Shown piece by piece: positions 24,905 to 39,385 of a stretch of 64,000 nucleotides of DNA. Source of the DNA: Atherinomorus stipes (lineage: Eukaryota; Chordata; Actinopteri; Atheriniformes; Atherinidae); NCBI GenBank assembly GCA_023101725.1, contig JALJCO010003983.1, positions 186,001-250,000 on the forward strand. The letters run 5' to 3'. A model generated the notes under the pieces. That model made no database searches and was not told the DNA's origin. It saw only the letters and a program-made list of their open reading frames with translations. The translations under genes were made by a program, and so were the position numbers. Position 1 is the stretch's first letter. Every line of letters begins with the position of its first letter.

Positions 24905-27900
24905 TATAGATGTCTCATTTACAATACATCACCATGCAGATGTTTTTATTAATCAATAACACATGCTGTGACTACAGATGTCTTTCTTGCAGAAAGATCT
25001 TGATTAATTGAGGATCATTCTAGATCACACTTGAAAACTATTGTAGATAATGTATCACCATAATACATTATGATGCTACATCTGAAATATGTAATTTGCA
25101 CCTCAGTATTGACTTTTGGAAAACTTTCCAGTCACTTACTCAATAGACAAACATGTAGAAGCTTGCCATCACCTCTGTGGAATCACACAAAACAAGTTAG
25201 CTTTATTTATATTGTTAAGTTGAAAAAAAAAACAAAAAACAGGAACGTTGTTCATCATCTCATGATCTCAAGAATCAAGGTTTACAACAGATGGTTATTG
25301 GTTATACCTATTATAGATCAAGTGATTGTGAATTTTGTTTTCTTTTGAGACTTTCCGTTTTCCTCCCTACCTCTTTATCTGGAGCAGGACAGACTGGAAT
25401 AAATGTCAGGCATTATTTGTCTGGAAGTGTTTGCAAAGTAAAGGTTGAACTTAAAATCACAACATATTTAAAATAGCATGGTGATGATGTTTTGTTATAA
25501 AGCCTCTGCATGTGCAAAACCCTTTCTGCTCTTTGGCTGCATTTGTGTAGTATGGATGCAAAGAAGCAGTCGATATTGCATATTGATATTGTGTTTGTGT
25601 GTTTACGTTTGCATGTGTGACAGTGACTGTGTGTGCGTGGGCATGCGCATGCATGTGTGTGTGTGTTTTAAACAGTACAAAGATATCCCAAGGGTTTTTT
25701 CCCCTTTTCTCATTACAAATGCTAATGTCACATTAATGAAATCGGCTTAGTTTAGGGTTTATAGCGTAGCCTACTCTTAGAGATTTGCTCTTGACACTTC
25801 CCACATATTTCAAGTTGAATCACATTTTTTCGTAGGGGCATACTATTTTTGATCTACTCTAGAATGCACTGGCCCCAAGAAAAAAACTTGGGAGTTAAAG
25901 TTTAGAGCATGGTTACCAAGCTTTGTCATCGTTGTAAATTGTTGGGCCACATGCTGGCAGCTACTCGGCTTCTGAATACAAGTGTTAGCTCAGCTTCAGC
26001 AGTTATGGCTTCGGTAAGGGTCTGGTTAATGTAAACATTGTGTTAAATGTGCTAGCAGCGGTTTGTAGAGTCACTAGCTGTTAATCATTGCTCAACAGAA
26101 AGCTTGTCAGGCACAACAACATACCAGAGAGTTAATCATAGTTATAGATTCCTGTTTTATGCAAAGGACACATTTAACAGCTGGGTTTCTAATCATATGG
26201 CCTTTCTGCTGAGCACGTTCAGTAACATCAGCAGCCATAATTTCAAGGGTCGAATGGAGATGCAAGTAAAAAATGTTTTAAAAAATGCATTATTTTCTCA
26301 CTACAAAGTTTTTAGACTGCTTATTCATAAAACCATGTTAATGTCACATTCTCATATCCTGGAGTGCAGTTTGAAAACAACCTGCAATTGAAAGTTATTT
26401 CTAGTTTCCTCAGATTTTTCTTCAATTCTTACCCTTTAGCCATCTCTCCCTAAAGAGAAAGAGGAAGGGTTTTTTTTGTTATCGTTTCACATCTTTTGTT
26501 TAAAATAAAAAACTTTTTGCCTCAGTTTGACTTTTTTTTAATACAAAAGCTTAAACAGGGTAAGAAGACAAGATTGCTCTTCGTAATTAAAAGCCAATTT
26601 TGTAAAATTGATTAGATTATGCTAATGAAAGGAGATAATATCTTAAAAGCAGTGTGAGGAGAGGCGATAGAGGGAGTGTGAGGAGTGGAAAGGAGTGACA
26701 GTCCAGCCGCCATTACAAGCTGCTGATTTCTGCAGAGTGCTTCATAAAATGTCAGAGCGCTTCTCCCTGAGCAAGACACTGAAAAATGGCAGCGCTGTGA
26801 TGTGCTGGCACCTCACCTGCTGCACTGTGTGTGCGAGTAAGTGTGTGTGTGTGTGTGTGCTGGAGAGAGAGCGTGAGAGTGTGACTCTGTGTTCATTTGC
26901 GCAAGTGTGTGCTTGTCTGTGTGTACATGCCTGTACGTGTGTTTTTACATCTGTGCAAGTGTGCGTGTGTGTGTGCGTGTGTGTGTGTGTCCACGCTGGC
27001 CTCCCTCCCATGTTGCAGTGAAGCAGAACAGAGTGGCTGACTGCCTGCTGCTTTGCCTCCATCTCTGTCAATACAACACCATTCTCTTTCCAACCGGTCA
27101 TTTTCACATGTTTAGCATTAAGTAACACACCCGTTTGAACAGAGGGATACAAGTGGTAGACATATTGAGTTTAATGCTGGTGGATTTTCTCTCATCTTAG
27201 CTTATGTTGCCAGATTGTTGTTTCAAAACAAACCAATATTTTTTTTTAAGACCGTCATCTGATCTCAGTATTTGAACACCTCACATGTAAATATGTTTTT
27301 TTTTTCTGTTCTCTGCCTCAAGTTGAGCGCATGTTTAACTTTATTTAGCATTTATCTGTTTGTGTTGAACAGGATATTTGGAGTCATTTTAATGAAGTCA
27401 ATACGTGAAGGTGTAATTAATGTTTGTTTCAACAAAAGCATGAAATAATAGAGAGAGTAAAATGCAGGAAGAGGAGAGATTGGGCAGGAAAAGGGTGTCA
27501 AGGCTGTGTGTGTGTGTGCGCGCATGTGTGTGTGTGTTGGGGGGTGGATAGATAGGCTAGAGATGAGGAGAATCTTTATCTAGTAATATTTATAGTTGTA
27601 TGAGCTTCCCCACTCAAATTGTGATCCACTGCAAGTTAATATTTTGTATGCGTTTTAAAATTACTGAGAACAGCAACTTTAAATCACATGCAGTATTATG
27701 TTTCAGGGTTTGCTGAGGTCTTAGGTAAAGGGAATAATATAAATAGCTATAATAACAATTTCTTTTAATTTTATTACAGCCTGTTGAAATGCAAATAGCT
27801 AATGTCAGTGCGACCGTTAAGTGTTATTTTATTCCTGGATAAATTTAGCCGTTCAGTTTAATGGTTTAGTAGTATATGATTTAGGCTGCCGTCTAACTCA

Positions 27901-30150
27901 CTTTATGCCAACTGCTTTCACATTTGATGCTCCACTTCTGACTTTATTCAAGTCTATGCATGGCACAGTGTGAGAGTGGATCTGAGTTGCACTGGGCTTA
28001 GTGCAGCGCAGCATCAGATGTACTGTCCATGAACTCTGCGCTGAAGTTAAACCAAGTTCAAATTGGGTGCAGTGCTCTGTGGGGGCATGCCAACTCATCC
28101 AATCAGAAGGAATCTGGTCGATTTCATTAAATTTCTCATATCAGACAAATGACCAAACATTCTATAGACATATCCGACAGCTGTTTGTGTGTTGCCGTGT
28201 CTTGCAGTGCCACCGTTCTTGAGGTAGCCGGTCTTAATCTGCCAACTTTGATAGTAGCATGAATATATGGACTGACAACATTAGACATGTTATGGAGATC
28301 TCAAAGTTATTCTGTCCTATCAGTCAGTCGCCGGTGCACCAATGTAAACTACGATTAATCTGACAGAGATTGATTTAATAACACACTCGAATATAAAACA
28401 CAAATCTCATTATAATAAGTTGTCAAAAGCTGGTAAAGAAATATTTCAAAAGTTTTCAAAGGCTTTTAATTCTCTGTTTTGTCAGATGTTTAGTTATATA
28501 ACTAGTTTAGGCCACAGGACATTCTGTACATGATCAGTTTGTGTGTAATCCATTAAATATCTTTTATAAGGTTTCCTTTTTTTTCTACTCTTTAGCACTT
28601 TGATATTTTCAAAATGTAGAGTGCAATACAAATAAAATGTATTATTATTATTAGTGATTTATGATTTTGCCACTGACTGAATAATTTTTATTTTTCTGGT
28701 TACAACGTTGCCCTGGTGAGAGCAAATAACATTACATTTCACATCTCCCAAATTAGTCATTATACTCTCAGCATCAGCAAAGAAAAACAAACAAAAAAAC
28801 TAATACTGCAGCTTCTCATCTCTCAGTTCGTTAGCATTAACTAGCATGACAAACGTTACCCGTTGTATTACGCAAAGCTGGTCGGCAACATGGATACGAA
28901 TAATATAGTGCCAGATGAGTGTTCACCAAAATTTACTGTGTTTTTGTTGTTGGGAATAAAAACCTGTGTCCTCTGCTATGACAACATGTAATTTCACCTC
29001 TGCTGTCTCTATGTCCGGTATTTCGCCCCGATTTGAACACACTGACATTTGCAGGCAGACAGCGTCAACCACTGCCCCTCCTAAGTGTCACACAGACACA
29101 GAGCGTCAGTCTTCATGAAGTAAATGTCCATGATCTCTGCATTCACTTTTTACTTTTTACTTTTTTCACTAATTCACTTTTTAGTAAACTTTTCCACTGC
29201 TGTTTGAACAACTAAGAAATGTGCAAGTCCTTCCAGATTTCCTTGACATTGTAAAAAAAAAAATAGTCTGGTTCTCATTTGTTCTACCTACACATGCACA
29301 GAAGAGCCACCTCAATGATGGCAGGGGTCTTCTTCCGGTGTTTGCCCGATTACTCTATTGTGATGTGTTACCTGACGTTGCTTGTCATTTTTGTGTGTAA
29401 ATCTAAGCTTCTTCAAACTGAGCTCCCTGCTCAGCTTGAAATAGACCTGGAAGTGTTCATAGTACATGTAGCTCCTTAACGAGTACAAGCTCTCCTCGCC
29501 TCTGCCTTGTCCTGAGGATACTGGGAATATACATACATACCTGGTGCTCATCTCTTTCTAATCATCAGTAAAGATCATTCCATGGCTTTCCTCTGAAAAC
29601 TTGGTAGATACATCCTATGTTCAAGTCTATTGCTGGAAAAGCTACATCTTGAATATCTTTTAGTTCAACTCCCAACTTGAACGCATCCTCTCCTCTGTTT
29701 TGTGCCTTCTTGTGTGGTGAGGGGAGTGAATTCCACCTCCTAAGTCAAAGCAGCTCAAGCCCCAAAACTGGCATAGTTCCTTCTGCTTCACCTATCTGTG
29801 TGGCAAAAAAGCCTTGTCAAAATTGACCCTTTAAATTGAATCAATTATCTTTAAACGAACAAGATCGAAATAGGTTTAGATTGTTTTAAAAAGTCAGCTT
29901 AATGATTAATTGTAAAAAATCTGCTAAAAAGACATTCACAGCTTCTGCTGTCTAAATCCCATTTCAGACTACTAAATGTATCGGCATCATGTCTGAATGA
30001 GCACCTTTGTTCTTACTGCAATGATTTGTGATCACAAACAAACTTAAAAGCTAAAAATACAGGCCTTGGTTCGCTTCAACTGATCCAACTACAGGAAGTA
30101 GACCACAAAGCAAACAGAATTGTGGGTTCAACACTGGCGTGGCTAAGTTC
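24905..30150. other. non-coding region; nothing recognised except simple repeats
   Basis: AT-rich sequence with GT tracts (about 25590-25665, 26840-26990, 27505-27540). At 28610-28656, GTAGAGTGCAATACAAATAAAATG followed by (TTA)n resembles the 3' tail of a fish L2/CR1-like LINE, but no coding part was seen. No exon of any gene was recognised. Confidence 0.5.
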
Positions 30151-30601
30151 TAGGGCTGGGTGATATGGACCAGATTTGTTTTAGATGACGATATGCGATA
30201 TATACCGGTATTTTTACTCTATCTGTCTGAATGTTTCGTTTCATATCAAACACTCGTTTTTTAGTATTGAAACATATTTTGCTTAAAGGTATAGTTCCAC
30301 TTCAGCAATGGAATTGACAAAAACTGGTTAGAAATGTTTGTTAAATCACAATAATTTCATATAGTTGGTTAGCCATTTATGATTTCTTTGTAGAAGACTT
30401 GGGGAGGATTGTCTTCCAAACAGATAGTTTAAATAATCAGGTGACACCGCTGTTGTAAGTCGAGGTGCGGGGTCATTACGAAAAAATAAAATAAAAACAT
30501 TTGTACAACGAATACTGTGATATAATGGTATATGCAAACATCATATCTCTCTCATTTAAATATCATATTGCAGTATCATACCGGTATATTGCCCAGCCCT
30601 A
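30151..30601. mobile_element. hAT-type MITE
   Basis: The ends are TAGGGCTGGGTGATATGG and, inverted, TAGGGCTGGGCAATATAC; both arms also carry ATACCGGTAT. The flanking octamers CTAAGTTC and GTAAGCAC agree at five of eight positions, consistent with an old 8-bp target duplication. No transposase is encoded. Confidence 0.8.
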
Positions 30602-30996
30602 GTAAGCACAACCAATATATTGTGTGTGACCTCTGGCTGGGAGAAATGACTCCCAGTCAGATATGGAAGAAAGCAGTGAAAGTTCTGATAATAATAAAAA
30701 AAAAGGCCAACTCAAAGCTGCTAGGATCTGATGCAACTATGTTTTTCTCTGTGGTGAAATCAAAACTTGTCCTGCATTAACCAATAGATGAAGTTTTCTT
30801 CCTCGGTGTGTCTCTTCTCTTCTTTTCTAATTTCTGATGCAGCACCCCTCTGACGGGAAGTGGAACACATTATTAAAATGGTCTGATTCATTTGAGTACC
30901 ACAGAGCAACAGAGTCTAGAGGAATGTTAGAATCCTCTACTGAGTCCCCAGTCATACCGAGTCTAGCGGACTATCCTGGCGTGAATGCATCCTGAA

Positions 30997-31483
30997 AGGG
31001 ACTAGAGGCAGGAATTGCAAAAGAATAAACATGCATGTCCAGTTTTTTAATACGTAATGGGTGATAAAGTGTTAAAAAAACCAAAAAGAACGAGCCCACC
31101 CACGTCTCTCTCCGTTGCATCTAACAGGCTATGTGCTGCATAATGCGCTGCGATTTGGTGGCCGAATTTCCCGCGCTGTCCTGCAGATGTGATGTCAAAT
31201 GACGCTGCATCCGCATCCCCGACAGTTTTGATCCAGGAATGAGACGGTCGCGGTAAATTCAAACACTGCAAGGGATAGTTATGGATTCTTCTGCCATCAG
31301 CAAACGATCCAGATCAACTGAAAGACACTAAAAAGTGGTACTACCAAGAAAAAGACATTATCAGCATGGTAAACAACGTCATAGCTTCAGTTTGTGCGCG
31401 CTTCCGTGATGGCTTGGCTTGTTGCTGCAGTTCTCTGCAGCGCCAGTCACGAGTCTCATTTCTTAATCTTGCCTCAAGTCCCT
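30997..31483. mobile_element. inverted-repeat MITE, copy 2
   Basis: It has the same termini as the element at 22434 (AGGGACTAGAGGCAGGA and, inverted, AGGGACTTGAGGCAAGA) and an alignable interior over its whole length. The right flank is TTAA (31484-31487); the left is TGAA (30993-30996), one substitution away. Its arrangement of conserved blocks, including ATGGATTCTTCTGCC (31281), matches copy 1. Confidence 0.85.
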
Positions 31484-31487
31484 TTAA

Positions 31488-34400
31488 AATCTGACTTGCG
31501 TGCATCTTTACGGACAGAGATACACAGTGATGGGTCATAATTCGGCAAATGACCTGAGTCAGATAGATAATATTGCAACGTTTGCTTCTCTGTAGTTTTC
31601 CTTTGCATTATGGGTTATAACAAATGTTTTCCATTCTATACGTCCAATTGAACGGGAAAAACTTGATGAATGCTGTGGATGGTTGCATCTTCTCCTTTAG
31701 ATGGTTATGTACTATCTAGCCTTGTACAAATGGCAAATATAACATATACACCATTTGCTATCTCTGCTGTTGCAGTTGCCATGTCTCAATGAACTGTATG
31801 AAACATCCACTTAAATATGACCAGAGAATGAATGACTGACTAAATTCTGTCATTTAAAAGCTCAATGGAATAATTCATTTTATGTATCTGATATATTGAG
31901 GTCTTGCATGTATGCCCATTGCCTCCACCAAGATAACTTGTTCTCTAACTCAAGTGGCAGGGGTTCCCCCACCACATCCTCAGCTTGGCATCACCCAGGA
32001 CAATACTGATTATTGTAAGTAAAACAAGCTCGGAATGATGACAGGTGCTGCAATACATTCTTTAGTGCTGACACAGCACTCCAGATCAAAAAAATGAAAA
32101 CTGCATAAATCTTAGATTTGATTTTTGGTTTATTTGACAGGGACATTGTACATTTGTAGACATCAGTGGAAATGTACCAGAGTTGGCCAAATTGCTATGG
32201 TGATGCTAGAATAACAGTTTTTGACAAATTGACCTGCTTAGAATTGAGGTGCTCCTTTTACTTAGATCATGTCAAAAAGTTTTACAAATTTGCTGCAGAT
32301 TAAGGAGTTTTAATCCATAAATACACCCCCCACCCCCCAATAATCTAGTTCAGTAGGGGGTTCCAGCATTCTTCCAGACTGTGTTTCTGTGTGCTACTCA
32401 AAGGTTGTGTTTCATCTAAGATTTTAATTTCACTGCATTCTATAGGGTGTTCCTCATTAGAGATTAAACTTTACCAATTCATCATTTTTATTACTGTAAG
32501 CGTTTCATGGACACCTGTTAGGTAAGACTAAGGTTGATGAAGCATTGTGTCAATAATTGAAACAGTAAAAATCAGGGTTTGTGACTGTACATGCATAACA
32601 GAACATTATGTTTGTCAGTAACAACATCTGATCAGGCTTTAACTCGTAGAAACGTACAAACTATTTCTGCCATCACACCATTTATCTAAGCTCTGTCACA
32701 TTTGCCCAGTCGTATCAGTTATCTCCTACAAGAAAGGTTTCAAAGGAATAGAACTCTAAATGGTTTCTTCTCATGGACATGGACATAAAAAAGGGCTCAA
32801 ATAGTTGCTCAAACAAGGTTTTGCCGCTCTCTGGCTATCCCATTGTTCTGTCACTGTCAGTTTGTTTTGCTATTTGACATGCATGTCATTTGCATTATGC
32901 ATGTCTGAAGTACTGCACCCATTCCCCCCTCTTTCTCACACTCTTTCTCTCCTTTTTTTCCTTGATATGTCCTGATGTTATTTCCGATTTTTACGTTTTA
33001 TGTTTTTTTCATGTATGTCATGTATTTGTTTAAATGAAATCAGGATTGATATTGCATGGAAACATACATTTTGTGTAATTTTGTGTAGCTGGATTGATAG
33101 TGATACTGATTACTCAAAGAGCAAGGCAGCTGATGGTCAATATTCTTCCCTGATATCATGTTCTTATATTTCTTCTTGTTGTTTTTGTGTTGTGGTGATA
33201 ACAAATGGAACACAAAAGTGCTGACCTTAAATGAACAAACACTTTATTTTCACTGGCAGTGCACTTACTAGAAGGAGGAAAAAAAGTCAGCTTAACACAT
33301 TAACACATTTAATCAAAAACCTAATTGTAAGTGTGTGCCACCACTGCTGCATTGGTGGGTTTTTTTGTTTTAAGTAGCCTCATGAAACAGTTGGCATCCA
33401 TACTGTTAGATAATTATGCAACACTGATTACCTTTAAATGCTATGTAATCATTCTGATAGATTAGCCAACTGATTATTCTATCAACAATTACATTTACAG
33501 TTGCATACAGTGAGGTGCAGAAAAAAATATAAATCACATTACTGAGAAAAGGTCTTGGAAAAAAAAGGAAGAATTTTAGCTGCCATGTTTAATATAAAGG
33601 ATGTATCCTGTGAGCTGTACACCAATAAGTATAATATTTAAGATTGTGGGGGGTTTTACACTTTGTTCTGAGTTGTAGACAGTGAAACTGTTGATCAGTT
33701 TTGACTGTAGCAAATATGAAATCCTACAACAGTCTAATCTAAACAGTAATTGACCTTAAATGTTGATGCTTGCCACTTCTTCCCTCCAGTACATCAAATT
33801 TGTGTCTGTGTGTGTGGGCATGTGCATTGCATGATTGTGGCATTCTCTAAAGCATTGAGATTGTGTTATTCTGTGTTTCCAAACTGCTCTAGAGTCATTA
33901 TGGATTCTTGTAGACACATGCAGCCAATGGCAAGCAGATCTGGTTCATTCTGTAGAGAAACCATAATGAGCAGTGAGACTGGCAGATGAGTATGAGTGGC
34001 TAGCAGAGAGAAGGGCAGATTCATCAGGGATGATTGCCTGATGCACACTTCTGGTTTTTTGATGTGAAGACCCTGTTACGTTACCATGGGGAGAATAATT
34101 AGCTTTGGCTGGATGCAGATGCGAATGAGCGGAAGAGATGGGAATTTTCTTATTGAGCTTACTTTATGATACTTAGCAGAGTGCATATGGGTTTGCTTGT
34201 GTGCACAGATATATAAATACATAGAGATATTTTCTTTCTTGAACACATGCACAAATAAACTCTTACTACCAGCTTTTTCTCTTCTATTTATGGCCAGAAA
34301 ATGGGAGTAGTGCTATGTCTGGTTGAGCTGAGTAACACTATTCTGTCACACATAGGTTTGACATCAAACACAAGTGACAAGCCTATCCTATTCCTCTCCA

Positions 34401-37400
34401 CCGAGTCATCACCATGTCCCAAAATCACATTATTGTCACTGGGAACCCAGCAGAGACGGGTGGTGAGTAGGGGTGTTGATTCCAGCCTTTGGCATCTACA
34501 GTATGCTTGAAAAGGCAAATAAAGCCATTTGGCAAGAGCTGATTTCTTGTCATTTCAAAAATATACAGAATGTGTGTGGCACGCCTGCTAGTTTTATGTT
34601 TCATCTAAAGCCTCTTAAAGCGACATGGTTAGACGTTTGTATTGGTTACAATACAGTGCAGCGAATAATGAGACTAGAAACTCTCCATTGGCCATTCTCG
34701 ACCATTTGTTGCGCACAGGACCATATTATTACCTTTTCACCCCGGCAGGCAAGCAGCTCTAGCCTGGTAGGTTCCAGTGGTACATGGCCGCAGGGAGACA
34801 GGCAGTTGTGTGGCTGTAATAAGACCTGCAGCCAGCACCACTGCCAAGGCTAGCTGAGGCAGGTTGAGAGATGGTGCCCATCCCCTACATGCCCTGCTCT
34901 GCCATCTGTCACTGGGCAGGAGTGGTGCCGGGGGAGGAGTCTGAGTCACTCTAGTTGTTGTCACCTCGACGGGCCACGCTGGGGCATGCTGCCTCTTTGT
35001 ACTGTTCAGATATTGGCACAATTCTCTCTCAGTTCACGAAGCCATCATCCAGGTTTGCAAACTTCCTGTTTCAATCTTCATCATTCTGTGAATCATTATG
35101 CATGTTATGCACTTCATGAATTCAAAGTTTCAAAAGTCTTATAACATGTCAGTGATGCTACATTATAATCAAAACAGCTAATTAACTGATTAATAAAGTC
35201 ATTAAATCAGTGCTGTATCATGCTATCACAGTGCATGTCGCTTTAAATGTTCTCTGAGCTGACGTTTGACACTGGACAAAGGTTGTCACTTAATTTTTGC
35301 CAAGACGCCTGGTTATGTCATTTCCTGGCTGGCGGTGTACATGCAGGGAGGGTGGGGGGGGGGTGAAGGAAGGCGAAAGGGGGTCAAGCAATCTTGTGCG
35401 TGCACACTGCTGTAAGTAAGCAAGATGAGCTTACTTAGTAATAGCTCATTGCCACCACACAACCATATTTACAGACTTGTCATGATGATAAAACTTGAAC
35501 ATAAACAGAGATGTGCTTGAGTTGAAAAGGTCAGAAATAAAAATGATGATTCTGATTCAGAATGATATGTTAGTAATTTTACTTTCACAAGTACAGCAGA
35601 AAGTCCCTCTGTGTGTATACTGTGGCTTTTGTTGAGGAGCGGTTTATGAGGATGATGTCACCTGCTTATGAGTGGAGCCACTTGATGTTATATTGGTATA
35701 TCACAGTCAGATCTTAGAAAGAACTTCACTGTTTATAGAAAATAGCAATACTGAAAAAAACTAAAATGCTGCTCCTGATGACTCACTTTCCTTACTGTGA
35801 CATACTTGCTATGTTGACTCGCTCTTTCATGTGTTGGCTGCTCAGAGCAGGACACACTTAAAGAAAGGTCTGCGCTTGACACAGTTGCGGATCACAATGA
35901 AAGGCAGAGTAAAAGATCCGTAGGAGAGAGTGGATGTTGCAGAGGGAGCGATGATATAGTCTTTGTCGTCTGCGGTAAGGAGGAAAAAAAGGAGAGCTGG
36001 GAGCCACCGTGTGTCTTTGAATGGGGTCAGGGCATCATGGGGAATAATGCATTTCCCTTCTCTTGCGCCAGGCGCTCCTTCCATTACGGCTGGAGAAGAG
36101 ACATTGTGTCCACACTCTGATTACCACTGATCCATGCTGATGACTCTGTTGGCGGATTATCTCAGTTAGTATCAGCCATCTGTTACTTTGTGTATGTGTG
36201 TATGTGTGTGTGTGTGTTCAAGGGGGTGAGGAGAAAAGGGGCAGGATTGAGACACACTGGAGGTTTTATAGTTTGAGGCTGTGACACGCACATATCCACA
36301 TGCAGACAAACACTTCTACAGGCATGTGTAATGGCAATCTTTTGTGAAACCTCTGCATGTGTAACCAAGCATAATTACGCGTACATAGACATGCAACTCC
36401 ACAAAACAAGTGCCACAATATAAGGCCACAATCCAAGTAGCGCTTCCACTACTAAATGCGCACCCGCTATCTCTCCTTGATGCTATTGTGCCCTCCTTTT
36501 TAGATGATACTGACAAGTGAAGGCTCCTATATGAAGGCCACATGCATTCATAAAGCCGCAGAGCTGTTTATAGCTACACTATCTCCTGAAGGGCTGTTGC
36601 ATCTAGGCACTATTAGGTGCGCGCGTTGACAGCTGGGTGCTGTGTTGTATTTGTGGACGTGACTGTGAATCCAGTGCTGGAACACATCTTATAAATCATA
36701 GTTCAGCCATTAGCATAAATTCTCCCTCTCCTTGCATCTGCAAGACCTGCTGTTTCTGGTTGCAGTGCTCCACGTTGATTGGTTGGTGTTGTTTAAGTCA
36801 AATTGATTTAGCCGTTCACGGAGATTATAATGCTTGCCTTATATCGCCACTGTTGTGTGCTGTTAATTACCTATAAAATCAAGCTAATTCTGATGCTAAA
36901 TCCATTTTAATTTCTCATAATTAAGTCGGGATTGGATCCTTAAATACCTTGGCGCTCCATTATTGTTGCAATCATTGTTGTGGCTGTGCATTTGGTGGTA
37001 CATAGCTGAGCTCAATCTTATTATTGTTATTAGATTTAATTGCTCTAAGTGATCGGTTTGTAGTTGTTGGAAGAAGATGGACCTGCCTCGCAGTCATCGT
37101 CCCCCCCCCCCACCACACACACACACTGTCCTTTCTCTCTCCATCTCTCATCCCAGAAAGAGGCCCTCTGAGAAATGGTTAGAGATGAGAGAATATGAGG
37201 GGGAGGGTAGCTCTGCTTTACACCTCTGCAAAGGAGGGATTGCTTTTTTTGTTGTTTGTTAGGGGGAAATCAATTCTGCTCACATCATCACGTTTTGACA
37301 AGGCGAGGCATTAAGTGCAGATATTGAGAAACGACAGGAATGGTTTACAGCCTGTCCTTCATCCTTCCCACTCTTCTTTTCCTCTTCCTTTTCTTCCACA

Positions 37401-39385
37401 ACAAAATCAAAGCATATTGTCTTGCTTATCCTTTTTCTTTCTCCATCTCTTGGTCTCTTTCTCTGTCTCTTTCTCTGTTTTTTTTCTTCCCTCTGAAAAG
37501 GTAGGGAATGATCTGCTTCACTTACCAGCTGACACCACATAAGCTTGCTCGTCCTCTGAGACACGAGCCTTTTGTTTTCATGTGCATTATGATAATTATG
37601 AAGGGCCACAGCTCCTCTCCATTTTCATCACGCCTCTCATGATACTTACATTTTTTGTCAGGAGCAACTGCGGAAAAATCACTTCCTTTTTTTTTTTATC
37701 TTGGAAGAATCTTTTCTCTTTTTTTTCCCCGTGTTTTTCTTTTCACCCTAACCTGACATTTAGAAGGTGACAGCCAGAGTGAAAGAGTATAAAGTGTGAC
37801 AGCCAATCACGCAACAAAGTGTTGCCAAGAGGTAGCAGTTTTTAGTTAAACGATAATAATAAAACTATCTTTTCGCAACCTGAAATTTGTCTTTGTAACC
37901 AACATGTAACATTCACTTACTTGCACTTAAGGTTGATGATTTTACTCTTTCACCCACATACACCTTGCACGAGAGGCCATTCAGAGGACCTTTGACCTTG
38001 CTCATAATTACACAAGCACCATCTTTTCACTGCAGCAGTGGCAGTCATGGCCGCCCAAGTCCGATGGCACACCAGCCTCCTCCCTGTGGACTGCAGCAGG
38101 TTTTCTTGTCATCCGCGCCTCTCCCTCTCTCCCTCTCTCTTGTCAGTGTTGCTCCTGGCGAAAGGCTGATACTTGATATTCAGAGGATAGCAGCTTTTGT
38201 CTCAGAGATTTAATCAGTGGCTCTGCTCCCACTGCAGAGGGGAGAAGGAGGGAGGAGGAGGGGGGGATGGAGGGGTGGCAGGAGAGAGGGAAGGAAGGAG
38301 AGATGGAGGCAGAGACTGTTTATGTGTAATGACACAATAACAAAGCCTGCCTGTAAAACACAATCTGCAAACTGTGCTTTTGAAGGGGATTTTCAGCCCT
38401 GGATTAGTGTCAGGCAGAGGGAAATGGAAAAGAAGAAGAGAGAGAAAAAGAGTCAGGTTGATGTGATAGACGGGGAGGTGATTTTATGTATGTGTATGTC
38501 TGTAGTGGGGGTTGAAATGTGTGTGCGTCCATGTGTGTGCAAATTCATGTGTTTTGAAACTGTTGTATTTATTTGGCTCCACAAGTCAGCGGCTGTGTGG
38601 GCATCGCCGTATTGTGTTCTCAGTTGTAAGCAAAAGGGGATTAAAGCGCACAAATGTGAGGGAAATATTTGGCTGCAGAATGACCAAATGTTTCTTGTCA
38701 GGGCTTATGTTGCTGGTTGGTTGATAATGGCTGGTATGGTGACTCTTTGAGACTGTTAATGGAAAGCTAGTGAGTTAGTAAATGAACATTTTCTAAAAGC
38801 CTGTCCATTTAGTTCTAGTTTCAAGAGATTTTTCACTTAAGTTTTTTGTTTTTTTCCCCTCATGGAGGTGTAAAGGGGTGATTTTTGTGAAATTCAGCTT
38901 GCATGAGCTGTGCTTGTGTTTCAAAGTGTCAAAGGCACAAAAATTGACAAAGAGAAGTGACAAATGGGTTATTTATCTATTTTGTGCTTGAGTTTTTCCC
39001 CAACCTTTGACACTCCAAACATCCCACTTCAGCGTCAGTGGAGTGAGTTTTGTTAAAAAGTGTCGGTCCTGTTAAGGAACAGCTCTCTTCAGCACTGGTA
39101 TTTTTCTTGCATCAAAATGTAAAGCCTGTTTTTCTGTCCGTTATCAGAGTCCAATCAATAGAGGCTGGGAGCCAGTGAGCATGGCTAAATAGAAATATTG
39201 TTCAGGGGAAGTGAGATGTGAAAGGAAAAGTGTCAGGAGGTGTGTGTGTGTGTATACACGTGCATGTGTGTGCTTGGACGTGTTGTGTAGGTGTGACAGT
39301 ATACATTTGTGTGTACGTGTTTTGCGAGAGTTCGGGTGGGTGTGCTTTGCTATTGTAACCCTGCTGATTGGATTGTGTTTGACAG
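31488..39385. other. non-coding region upstream of the first baz2b coding exon
   Basis: No coding exon was recognised. About 32115-32200 (TTTATTTGACAGGGACATTG...) resembles a dispersed fish repeat, unconfirmed. GT tracts are at 36189-36217 and a pyrimidine-rich stretch at about 37370-37480. A TAATT-rich low-complexity stretch lies at about 36850-37050. Confidence 0.5.

Noticed and set aside
26742..27152. 136-codon minus-strand ORF
   Set aside because: It is driven by GT/CA repeats, with overlapping ORFs on both strands and no conserved features.
38217..38750. 177-codon + strand ORF upstream of baz2b
   Set aside because: The N-terminal part is a GA-rich simple repeat translated as Arg/Gly/Glu and the rest is GT-rich. 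It shows no domain and no splice link to baz2b.
1..39385. CRISPR arrays, tRNA or rRNA genes, prokaryotic operons
   Set aside because: There are no spaced direct repeats, no cloverleaf-like sequence with A/B boxes that I could recognise, and no ribosomal sequence. The tandem arrays seen are all simple microsatellites.
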